From: Bacteroidales bacterium
GTDB lineage: Bacteria; Bacteroidota; Bacteroidia; Bacteroidales; F082
Length of the DNA stretch: 58,685 nt
Reading direction: 5' to 3'
Assembly: GCA_015488735.1 (NCBI GenBank)
Contig: WFNG01000185.1
Coordinates: forward strand, 1 to 58,685
The notes under the pieces are model-generated. The model was given only the letters and a program-made list of their open reading frames with translations. It made no database searches and was not told the origin of the DNA. Below, piece by piece: positions 8,079 through 15,374 of the stretch. Position numbers and translations under genes: made by a program. Every line of letters starts with the position of its first letter. The stretch's first letter is position 1.

Positions 8079-9263
8079 TTATTCACTGTTTAACTCTTTC
8101 AGCCTGTAAACGCCAATAGCGCTAAGCAAAATAACTAAGCCACTGATGATAAGAACGTAGAAAGTTCCGATAGTTCCCATCACGGCACCCATAATGCCAT
8201 AACTGATAGGCTGCAATGACAGTGAAACAGCAATAATTAACGACATGATTTTGCCCAGCGACTCTCCGGGCAGTCTTATTTGGTAAAGAGAAATAAGTGT
8301 AATGTTAAAGACGTTGAGCGCAAAGCCGATAACAAACATCTCAATGAGTTGCGGAACAAGCAAAGGTGTAAAACCGGCAAATATAAAGGAGCCGCCAACG
8401 GCCACAAAAGAGGCTGATAAAATAGTGCCGGGTTTAAAGGGTAGCTTTTTGCCGGAAAGAACCAGTGATCCGGCTAACATGCCTGCGCCAATGGCACTCA
8501 TCAGATAGGCAATTACTTTCACATCCGCTTTGGCCATAACCGGGATAATGATGGTAAGAGAAGAAAAGAAAAAATTGACGATCGCCATTTTGAGAATCAT
8601 TTTATGAACGATGGCAAACTGCTTTACAAGCCTGATGCCGACTTTTATGTCTTCAAGAATGGGGGTTGAAACTTTTTTAATGGCGTAATTGATATCTTTT
8701 ATATTGAACAGAAACAGAACGGAAACGAGAAACATGGCTCCCGCCCCGATAAAGGCATTGGTTACGCCGAGCGTGGCGATAATAGCCGAACCGAACAACG
8801 GTCCGATAATGGAACTGGCACTTCCGCTTATCTGCTCAATAGCATTGGCTTGCGTGATTTCATCTTCTTTGACAAGAGAGGGAATGATGGCGAGAGATGC
8901 CGGATTGAAAAATGCTGATGCCAGGGAAATACCGATAGTTCCAATAATTAATAACTTGGTATCTAATATGTTAATATAAAAAAGATAAGCGAAAATTAAA
9001 ACGATAAGGAGCCTGAAAAAGTCGGCAATCATCATAATGGCAACTTTGTTATGTCTGTCAATCATGCTACCTGCAAAAGGAGCAATGAGGACTGCCGGAA
9101 GAGAAGCGGCCACCATAGCCACACCCACAATCAGTGCAGAGTTTGTCCATTTGTAAATAATCCAGATGAGTATCAGAGAGTGCATCCTTGATGCCAGTTG
9201 GGAGCCAATGGTGGCTATCCAAAACCTTAAAAAAACGGTGTTATTTTTGAAAATATCAATCAT
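8079..9263 (-). CDS. MFS transporter, MFS_3/EntS-like
   Basis: A 394-residue integral membrane protein with about 12 predicted hydrophobic segments and the MFS cytoplasmic-loop motif GSMIDRHNK at about residues 65-73. It resembles the MFS_3 group, which includes the enterobactin exporter EntS. The ATG overlaps the stop of the ATPase-GNAT gene in an ATGA (9260-9263), showing translational coupling. In this context it probably exports the product or an intermediate of the acyl-activating/reducing enzymes, or acts as a flippase-like lipid exporter as some LplT-like relatives do (inference). Confidence 0.82.
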   Translation of the reverse strand: MIDIFKNNTVFLRFWIATIGSQLASRMHSLILIWIIYKWTNSALIVGVAMVAASLPAVLIAPFAGSMIDRHNKVAIMMIADFFRLLIVLIFAYLFYINILDTKLLIIGTIGISLASAFFNPASLAIIPSLVKEDEITQANAIEQISGSASSIIGPLFGSAIIATLGVTNAFIGAGAMFLVSVLFLFNIKDINYAIKKVSTPILEDIKVGIRLVKQFAIVHKMILKMAIVNFFFSSLTIIIPVMAKADVKVIAYLMSAIGAGMLAGSLVLSGKKLPFKPGTILSASFVAVGGSFIFAGFTPLLVPQLIEMFVIGFALNVFNITLISLYQIRLPGESLGKIMSLIIAVSLSLQPISYGIMGAVMGTIGTFYVLIISGLVILLSAIGVYRLKELNSE

Positions 9264-10735
9264 CTCAACACTTTCTCTTTTTCGTTTAGGACATAAGAAA
9301 AGATCTCTTTGGCTTCATCTCCGAATATTTTAATCTTTGATGAATCTATCGAACCGTTTAGGTACTCAAACCGGATAACATCTTTTCCGTTTAAAAAAGA
9401 GGGTGTTATTCCGCAGAAGAAAAATTTCTCCTTTTCTGCCATCTCCACTAACGCCGATATGTCTGCATTTTCAAGGGAGATGTACAAAAAGATGACATCC
9501 GCTTTCAGGGTAAACAAAAGGTTGTAAAGTGCTTGTTTTATCTCAAAAAAGTTATTCTTCCCAAGCTCGCTTACGTTGATAACGCCAAATCCCCAGCCTG
9601 CATAGTAATTGGACTGTACTTTTCCGTTTTCGTCCGGATTTGTTACCATTTGGCTGCCTTCCCCATAGCTGATATTTAAATTATTATAGATCTTTTCTAT
9701 TATTTCTTTGTGTTGTTCAGGCAGCCATAGCGTTCTTTTCCGCGGCTTAAGCGGTTTAAAATAGAGCATACAACTTTCGCGCTGGGAGAGGGAGGCGTCG
9801 ATTTGTCTGAAACTTAATTTCTGAGGTACCAGGCCAAAAGAAAATCCACACGGCAGTGAGCCGAAATTTACATTTACTTTCTGGCTAAAAACATGGGTGG
9901 TAACCGGTTGCGATATAATTCCTTCTAACCGGAGTTCCCCCGCTTTGTTCTCTAAGATATTTCTCATTTTGTCCATGAGGTGAAATCCTCTGTAACCCGG
10001 TGCAACTACTGCCTGCCCGCTTTCGACAATGCTACCGGGCAAAGGCCTCTCAAGTGCATAATGGCCGACTACTTCCTCTCTTTTCATATCATAACAAACT
10101 ACCGAGATAAGCCGTCCGCTTTTATTCAAAGCTGCAATTTTTTCGGGATAATACAAATCTTCGTTGGGATAAGTGTATCCGTATGCTCTGTAGATGGTCC
10201 TTGCAATTTTTATGGCATCGGTTTCTTTAAATGGCCTTATTTCTACATTGTTAATGTTTGCAACGGACTCTTCTTTCTTGTCTTTTCCCTCTTTTTTGTC
10301 TTTTAGAATAGTGAAAATATCTCTTTTGGGAAGTCCGAATGAGAGCCGGAATTCTTTTCCTTTAATACCATGATTTATCCACTCCACATGATCAACATAC
10401 TGCTTTATCAAGAACAGCTCCATACCTTCCGTATCCAGCGAGTTGATGTCTGCTTCAGGATGATACTCTTTTGCCAGAGAGCTGTCAAAAGGCAACCCCT
10501 TATCAAAAAATGAGAGCTTAAAATAAAGGTTGTCAATTTTTGTGGTTATTCGGATATGGGATGATTCACCGGGGGAGAAGGCGTTCTTTATGACATGTAA
10601 AAAGGCTTCTTCCGAGACTAATTTCAACCGCTCCAGCAGGCTGTCAGGCAGATGCCAGACTTTCGCGCTTTCAACGACAAAAGATTGAAGGACAAAAAGC
10701 ATTTCAACTTTATTGGGTATTCGTAAAGTGTTCAT
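9260..10735 (-). CDS. RsbW-like ATPase fused to GNAT acetyltransferase
   Basis: A 491-residue protein and the first gene of the operon. Residues about 5-140 form an anti-sigma-type GHKL ATPase (HATPase_c_2) domain: N-box SEEAFLHVIKNAF (41-53) and G1 box DKGLPFD (78-84). A lysine/glutamate-rich linker follows (about 145-160), then a GNAT N-acetyltransferase-like domain from about 165 to 300, with VVAPGYRGFHLMDKM matching the acetyl-CoA loop pattern. Residues 300-491 are a further alpha/beta region that I cannot assign. RsbW-type ATPases phosphorylate STAS antagonists and bind sigma factors or enzymes; a STAS protein is encoded at the far end of this operon. The N-box has His where Asn is usual, so kinase activity is uncertain. 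It could sense or acylate a partner instead. Confidence 0.75.
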   Translation of the reverse strand: MNTLRIPNKVEMLFVLQSFVVESAKVWHLPDSLLERLKLVSEEAFLHVIKNAFSPGESSHIRITTKIDNLYFKLSFFDKGLPFDSSLAKEYHPEADINSLDTEGMELFLIKQYVDHVEWINHGIKGKEFRLSFGLPKRDIFTILKDKKEGKDKKEESVANINNVEIRPFKETDAIKIARTIYRAYGYTYPNEDLYYPEKIAALNKSGRLISVVCYDMKREEVVGHYALERPLPGSIVESGQAVVAPGYRGFHLMDKMRNILENKAGELRLEGIISQPVTTHVFSQKVNVNFGSLPCGFSFGLVPQKLSFRQIDASLSQRESCMLYFKPLKPRKRTLWLPEQHKEIIEKIYNNLNISYGEGSQMVTNPDENGKVQSNYYAGWGFGVINVSELGKNNFFEIKQALYNLLFTLKADVIFLYISLENADISALVEMAEKEKFFFCGITPSFLNGKDVIRFEYLNGSIDSSKIKIFGDEAKEIFSYVLNEKEKVLR

Positions 10736-10799
10736 AAACTCATCCCCGTGTTTATTTAAACTGAATACTTCTTTGAAGAGGTTTTCAACAACAGACAGG

Positions 10800-10830
10800 C
10801 AAATTTAACATTTATTGGCTTGAATGACAA
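10800..10830 (-). promoter_or_regulatory. Candidate promoter of the Lux-like operon
   Basis: On the minus strand, TTG (10828-10830), a 20-nt spacer and TAAATTTG (10800-10807) fit the Bacteroidota consensus TTG-N19-21-TAnnTTTG. Transcription would start near 10793, about 58 nt upstream of the ATPase-GNAT ATG at 10735. Confidence 0.5.
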
Positions 10831-11119
10831 CAGGGTGGGGAAATTATTTATAAATGGCGATGTTTTTATGCTGTATTAAACTTATGGGGTATAGGTTTTA
10901 GAGATAACAGGTAAAGATTACGTTGTATCAGTACGCACTTCATACCAGATTCAGACATTGGCTTTTGTCTCTTTGCCTTTAGCTTTTTCTTTTCCACGCA
11001 AAGACGCAAAGGCGAAAAGAGAATTTTCTCAACTTCGCCTTCTGCCTTTAACTTTTAGTCTTTAGCCCTTCTGCCTTCCGGTTTGACAGCGGGATAGTTC
11101 CATCATAACCAAAAATAAG

Positions 11120-11158
11120 TTCGCATTTTGCCAAAAATTTCAGCATATACGATTATCA
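11120..11158 (+). repeat. Direct repeat, orphan copy of dehydrogenase gene start
   Basis: 39 nt match 20823-20862 with two substitutions and one 1-nt gap; for example TTTGCCAAAAATTT and TACGATTATCA are shared. In the 20823 copy the sequence contains the promoter element and the first codons of the dehydrogenase. Here the ATG has become ATA, and the similarity ends after TACGATTATCA. The two copies are in the same orientation and bracket the nar block. Confidence 0.7.
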
Positions 11159-11246
11159 TCATGCTGCCAGGCAGGAATATTTGCGCACCAATAGTGAGAT
11201 TGAAGGACGAAAAACATTTCTATTTCTCAGGCCATAAATATCAAGT

Positions 11247-12536
11247 TTATTTCTTGCTAAAGAAAGTCGGCTTAAAGGTAAACATCACCCAGGCCCAATT
11301 ATTCGAGTTATTATAATTTCCTCCTTTAATTTCCTGAAGGGTTTGGGTAGCCAGCATTTGTGAGTAGCCACCGCTGATAATCATGTTTTTAGATAAGGTG
11401 TAACCAATTGAAAAATCAATTTCTGCACCTAAACTACTTTTGTAATCTTTCCAGGTGCCATTACTTTGCTTTACAGAAACTTTTGCTGCTGCCACATAAT
11501 AGTGCGGGATTAATTTGAATGTAAACTTGTTAACTTTTTGTATCAGCGGTAAATTAACATCAAATAAACCATTGTTGAACATGTAACTACCCACATAAAA
11601 ATAATCCATCCAACCATTAAATTTATGGTTTGTCCCGTAGTATGGTTTGAATGATTTATCTTTTTCATGTAAAGCCTGGTCTTTGGAAGATGTTCCGGAG
11701 AGATATTCTCCGCCCAGTCCGAAAGTGAATTTAGCCGGTAATGTATAAGCTACATTGGCTGAAAAATACATTGCTGATAAGGAATGGTCAAATTTATTTT
11801 TTCCGCCCTGATAATAAAATGAAGTATTGAATTTCAATGCTTTATTATGATAAGTCAACCGACTGCCGATGGTTTGGCTGTAAACTACTTTTTGTGCTTT
11901 TCCGGATTCTGTATAAGGCATACCGTTGTTTAACATCAAAAAACTCAATCCTATTTTATTAAAATGTCCATGATACCAGACGTATTGAAATGTCCGGTAG
12001 CTGTTGACATTATAATCGGTTTTAAAAAGGGATTCTTTGCCTGCATTGTAAGCAAATCCGACATCAATTTTCGTGAACTTATCCGGTCGGTATTTGATGA
12101 TGGCTGCATCGTGGCTGCGTGCCTGTTGTGCCCATCCGACATTACCGAAAATTCTTTGGTCATCGTACGAAATTTCCTGCCTTCCCAACTTGATGGAAAA
12201 CTTTTTACTGAAAATAACCTCCCCCCAGGCCTGGTGAATGGACAAACCATTTACATCAGATTTATTTAGCTGTGGAACATCTCCCCATACGCGGACGTCC
12301 TGAAGTACCAAACCGAATTTAAAATATTTGCTGCCATAATAGGCATTGAATCTTGTACGCTGCGAAATAAAATTTGCTGCTTTAGCGCCATCGGGTGTCA
12401 GTGTTTTATATCCGTGGCGAAATTCATATCTCGGACGGACTTCTCCCGAAAGGACTATGGATTGAGAATACAGGTTTTCTCCTGAAAAAAAGAAAACAGC
12501 AAATGCAAACAAAAATAAATTAAATAATTTTTTCAT
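11247..12536 (-). CDS. Outer-membrane beta-barrel porin, alginate-export-like
   Basis: About 429 residues from the chosen ATG at 12534-12536; an upstream in-frame ATG at 12576-12578 would place 14 extra residues before a clear signal peptide, so I prefer the inner start. The signal peptide (MKKLFNLFLFAFAVFFFSG, cleavage probably after NLYSQ) is followed by alternating aromatic/polar beta-strand sequence, with KLGRQEISYDDQRIFG typical of the alginate-export/OprD-like barrel group. The C-terminus ends in strand WVMFTFKPTFF. It lies 122 bp downstream of narI on the same strand, so it may form an outer-membrane pore for nitrate or nitrite (inference). Confidence 0.75.
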   Translation of the reverse strand: MKKLFNLFLFAFAVFFFSGENLYSQSIVLSGEVRPRYEFRHGYKTLTPDGAKAANFISQRTRFNAYYGSKYFKFGLVLQDVRVWGDVPQLNKSDVNGLSIHQAWGEVIFSKKFSIKLGRQEISYDDQRIFGNVGWAQQARSHDAAIIKYRPDKFTKIDVGFAYNAGKESLFKTDYNVNSYRTFQYVWYHGHFNKIGLSFLMLNNGMPYTESGKAQKVVYSQTIGSRLTYHNKALKFNTSFYYQGGKNKFDHSLSAMYFSANVAYTLPAKFTFGLGGEYLSGTSSKDQALHEKDKSFKPYYGTNHKFNGWMDYFYVGSYMFNNGLFDVNLPLIQKVNKFTFKLIPHYYVAAAKVSVKQSNGTWKDYKSSLGAEIDFSIGYTLSKNMIISGGYSQMLATQTLQEIKGGNYNNSNNWAWVMFTFKPTFFSKK

Positions 12537-12658
12537 ATTAACTTTTGTAAAAATGATTAATAATATGTTAACAAACACAGGTTTATTCGTGTTGGCGTAA
12601 TTCTATATATACCGGAACTATTGTAGATAATAACCGGCTTTGTATTTCTTGAATTATT

Positions 12659-13363
12659 TTAAATATTTGACTTAACTTCTCCACAACGTCGCCTGTAAAT
12701 GATATGGCTTCTTTTGATGTAGGCAATGGGAATACTCCAAATATGCACAAGCCGTGTAAAAGGCCATACACCAAATGTAAGGAAAGCCAATATTACATGA
12801 ATTTTATAAGTGATAGGAACATTAGCCATTAAAGAGGGATTCGGTGAAAAGATAAATAAACTTCTAACCCATGGTGAAATTGAAAGCCGATAGTTAAAAT
12901 CGCCCACAGCAAGATTATAATACAGTGTATTGTAAATTCCGAATCCAATTAATAAAAACAGCAGGATAACAATAAATTTATCGCCGAAACTACTGGTTTT
13001 TGAAATTCGTTTGTCACCATAGCGACGGAAAAGGAGAATAAAAATACCCACCACCGTGGCAATACCTGCTACACCGCCAAAAGAAATGGCTACCTGGTGA
13101 TATACTTCATTATTAATTCCAATGCTGTTGGTTATAAAACTCTCAGGGATAAGTAATCCCAAAACATGGCCAAAAAAGACAAAAATTATCCCGTAATGGA
13201 ACAATAGACTTCCCCATCTTAGGCTTTTCTTTTCCAGAAATTCTGATGATCTGGATGTCCAGCTCATTTGGTCGGTACTGTAACGATAAACATGTCCGAT
13301 GATGGTAATGGCTATCATCATGTAGGGAAAAATTACCCAAAGAAATTGATTCCAGTAACTCAT
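12659..13363 (-). CDS. narI: Respiratory nitrate reductase gamma subunit (cytochrome b)
   Basis: A 234-residue membrane protein with about five transmembrane helices. It carries the four haem-ligating histidines at family positions: His56 and His66 (FHYGIIFVFFGHVLG), and His189 and His207 (YKIHV and RLVHIWS). NarI oxidises menaquinol and passes electrons through two b haems to NarH; it also anchors NarGH on the inner face of the membrane. The start overlaps the narJ stop by 4 bp (ATGA). The C-terminal tail after IYRRR is short. Confidence 0.95.
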   Translation of the reverse strand: MSYWNQFLWVIFPYMMIAITIIGHVYRYSTDQMSWTSRSSEFLEKKSLRWGSLLFHYGIIFVFFGHVLGLLIPESFITNSIGINNEVYHQVAISFGGVAGIATVVGIFILLFRRYGDKRISKTSSFGDKFIVILLFLLIGFGIYNTLYYNLAVGDFNYRLSISPWVRSLFIFSPNPSLMANVPITYKIHVILAFLTFGVWPFTRLVHIWSIPIAYIKRSHIIYRRRCGEVKSNI

Positions 13364-13884
13364 AATAAAACTTCTTTTAAGATGAAATGATCAATAATGA
13401 TTAAAAGTCCTTTAAACAAATTAGAATAGGGACTTTCTTTTTCTTCCAGCATTTGCTGTGTGTTAACAATGGCTTCCCGGAAACGGCGAAGCAGATCTTC
13501 TCTGATCTTCCTGTCGGCATGCGATACAAATTCTAACAAAAGAGGAAGGTAATCCGGTAATTCGGTTGAGTCGAGCTCAAATCCGGCAAAAGCATAAATC
13601 TCTTTGAGCTCAGCCAATGCCTGTCCGCGCTCTTTTTCATCACCTAATTTTGAATAGGTCAGATACAGGTTGGTCTTGTCATTAAAATCAAATGTATGTA
13701 CATAATTTTCCTGAAGCTGAACCAATGGCGTCCGCTGAAAATATTCACCAAATGCGTTCATGTTCTCAAATAACTCCGGTTCATCAATAGGTACAAATTC
13801 CATCTGCCAGTCCACCGACTTAATTTCGGCTTCGGGGTATTGTAACAGCAAAGAGATAACTTTTAATAACGTTTGTATTTCCAT
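13360..13884 (-). CDS. narJ: Nitrate reductase assembly chaperone
   Basis: A 174-residue helical protein of the NarJ/TorD-like chaperone family. These proteins bind the NarG N-terminus and allow molybdenum cofactor insertion before membrane docking; they are not part of the mature enzyme. Identification rests on size, the motif LYLTYSKLGDEKERGQAL, the phrase ELPDYLPLLLEFVSH (the family PDxLP.LLE pattern), and its place between narH and narI. It starts 14 bp after the narH stop and overlaps narI by 4 bp. Confidence 0.93.
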   Translation of the reverse strand: MEIQTLLKVISLLLQYPEAEIKSVDWQMEFVPIDEPELFENMNAFGEYFQRTPLVQLQENYVHTFDFNDKTNLYLTYSKLGDEKERGQALAELKEIYAFAGFELDSTELPDYLPLLLEFVSHADRKIREDLLRRFREAIVNTQQMLEEKESPYSNLFKGLLIIIDHFILKEVLL

Positions 13885-13898
13885 TTTCCATAAACTCT

Positions 13899-15374
13899 TT
13901 AATGGGATTTATTTCCCGGTAAGCAATCATCACAGGCTGCCGTGTATTCAAATCCTGTCGCTCCCTGTTCTTTATACAAATCTTCATACTTTTCTTTGTG
14001 GGAAGTGGGAATGACAAAACGATCGTCATATTTGGCAATAGCCAGTAAACGGTACATTTCTTCAATAGTTTGTGCATCGATACCAAGCTTTTCCAACAGG
14101 TTATTGTCGAATGGTTTACCAATGTCTTTCGTCCGCATGTATTGGCGCATAAGCACCATTTTCTTTAAGACGGTACGAATGATGTCCTGATTGCCGGCTG
14201 TAAGCAGATTGGCGAGATACTGAATGGGAATACGCATTTGATCGATGGCCGGAAAAACGTCACTGGCAACTGAAGCATCTCCTTCAAACATTTTCAAAAC
14301 AGGGCTCAACGGTGGCACATACCAAACCATTGGCAAAGTTCTGTATTCCGGATGCAGGGGCAAAGCGATGCCTTGCTCTATGGCCAGCTTGTAAATGGGC
14401 GACTTTTGTGCTGCTTCGATCCAGTCATCCGAAATGCCATCTTTTTGTGCCTGTTTGATAACTTCCGGGTCGTTGGGGTCTAAAAACAGATCCAATTGAG
14501 CCTGATAAAGTTCTTTCTCATCAGGTGTTGAGGCCGCTTCTTTTACCCGGTCGGCATCATACAGCAAAATGCCTATGTAACGAATACGGCCCACGCAGGT
14601 TTCTGAACAAACTGTAGGCAAACCGGCTTCAATACGTGGAAAACAAAAGGTACATTTCTCTGCTTTGTATGTTTTCCAGTTGAAATAGACCTTTTTATAC
14701 GGACAGGAAGAAATGCAATACCGCCAGGCACGGCAGGCTTCCTGATCGACCAGGACAATACCGTCTTCTTCGCGTTTGTACATGGCACCCGAAGGGCAGG
14801 AGGCTACGCAGGCCGGATTAAGGCAATGTTCACAGATACGCGGAAGATACATCATGAAGGCTTCTTCAAATTCCATCTTGATTTCTTCTTCAATTTTCTG
14901 CAGATTGGGATCGAGATGACTGGTTTCCTTGGAACCTGCCAGGTCGTCTTCCCAGTTTGGCCCCCATGTAATTTCCATGTCTTCCCCCGTGATTTGTGAT
15001 TTGGGCATGGCTACGGGCTGCTCTTTCCCCGCCGGACTGTTGGTTAACTTTTCATAATCATAAGTCCAGGGTTCATAATATTTATCCAGGGTGGGCAGGT
15101 CGGGGTTGTGAAATATGTTTAAATATTTCCAGAACCTGTTACCGGATTTTAACTGTAATTTATCCTTTTTCAGTTCCCAGCCACCTTTGTGTTTATCCTG
15201 GTTCTCCCATTCTTTGGGATAACCGATTCCCGGTTTGGTTTCTACATTGTTGAACCACATGTATTCGGCGCCCTGTCGGTTTGTCCAGGTATTTTTACAG
15301 GTTACACTGCAAGTGTGGCAACCGATACATTTGTCCAGGTTCATGACCATTGCTACTTGTGCTTTAATCTTCAT
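13899..15374 (-). CDS. narH: Respiratory nitrate reductase beta subunit (Fe-S)
   Basis: A 491-residue iron-sulfur electron-transfer subunit. The first cluster motif CIGCHTCSVTC is at 16-26 (Cys16, 19, 22, 26). In the central part CLNPACVASCPSG, then CRAWRYCISSCPYKK, CTFCFPR and CSETCVGRIRY supply the other clusters; the Trp in CRAW marks the [3Fe-4S] site as in Escherichia coli NarH. It conducts electrons from NarI haem to the NarG cluster. The ATG lies inside the last codons of narG (11-bp overlap), which implies coupled translation. Confidence 0.97.
   Translation of the reverse strand: MKIKAQVAMVMNLDKCIGCHTCSVTCKNTWTNRQGAEYMWFNNVETKPGIGYPKEWENQDKHKGGWELKKDKLQLKSGNRFWKYLNIFHNPDLPTLDKYYEPWTYDYEKLTNSPAGKEQPVAMPKSQITGEDMEITWGPNWEDDLAGSKETSHLDPNLQKIEEEIKMEFEEAFMMYLPRICEHCLNPACVASCPSGAMYKREEDGIVLVDQEACRAWRYCISSCPYKKVYFNWKTYKAEKCTFCFPRIEAGLPTVCSETCVGRIRYIGILLYDADRVKEAASTPDEKELYQAQLDLFLDPNDPEVIKQAQKDGISDDWIEAAQKSPIYKLAIEQGIALPLHPEYRTLPMVWYVPPLSPVLKMFEGDASVASDVFPAIDQMRIPIQYLANLLTAGNQDIIRTVLKKMVLMRQYMRTKDIGKPFDNNLLEKLGIDAQTIEEMYRLLAIAKYDDRFVIPTSHKEKYEDLYKEQGATGFEYTAACDDCLPGNKSH

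Larger units (their letters stand above)
10736..11246. other. Intergenic region between the Lux-like operon and the nar block
   Basis: 511 bp without a supported gene. It holds the candidate operon promoter (10800-10830). A low-complexity patch has a repeated ACGCAAAG (10996-11014), a hairpin with arms GGCGAA/TTCGCC and an inner GAGAA/TTCTC (11011-11039), and a 14-nt direct repeat TGCCTTTARCTTTT at 10974-10987 and 11043-11056. The orphan copy of the dehydrogenase gene start follows (11120-11158), and then a small palindrome CTGCC-A-GGCAG (11164-11174). It looks like a site of repeated rearrangement. Confidence 0.6.

Noticed and set aside
10996-11014. Repeated ACGCAAAG considered as a CRISPR or phage-type repeat
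   Set aside because: Only two tandem 8-nt units and no spacers.
11128-11316. A small plus-strand open frame of 62 codons
   Set aside because: It starts inside the orphan direct repeat and runs into the end of the porin gene on the other strand; no protein-like pattern.
12583-12774. A 63-codon minus-strand frame overlapping the 3' end of narI
   Set aside because: It is out of frame with narI, and the narI frame carries the conserved haem ligand and an expected C-terminus.
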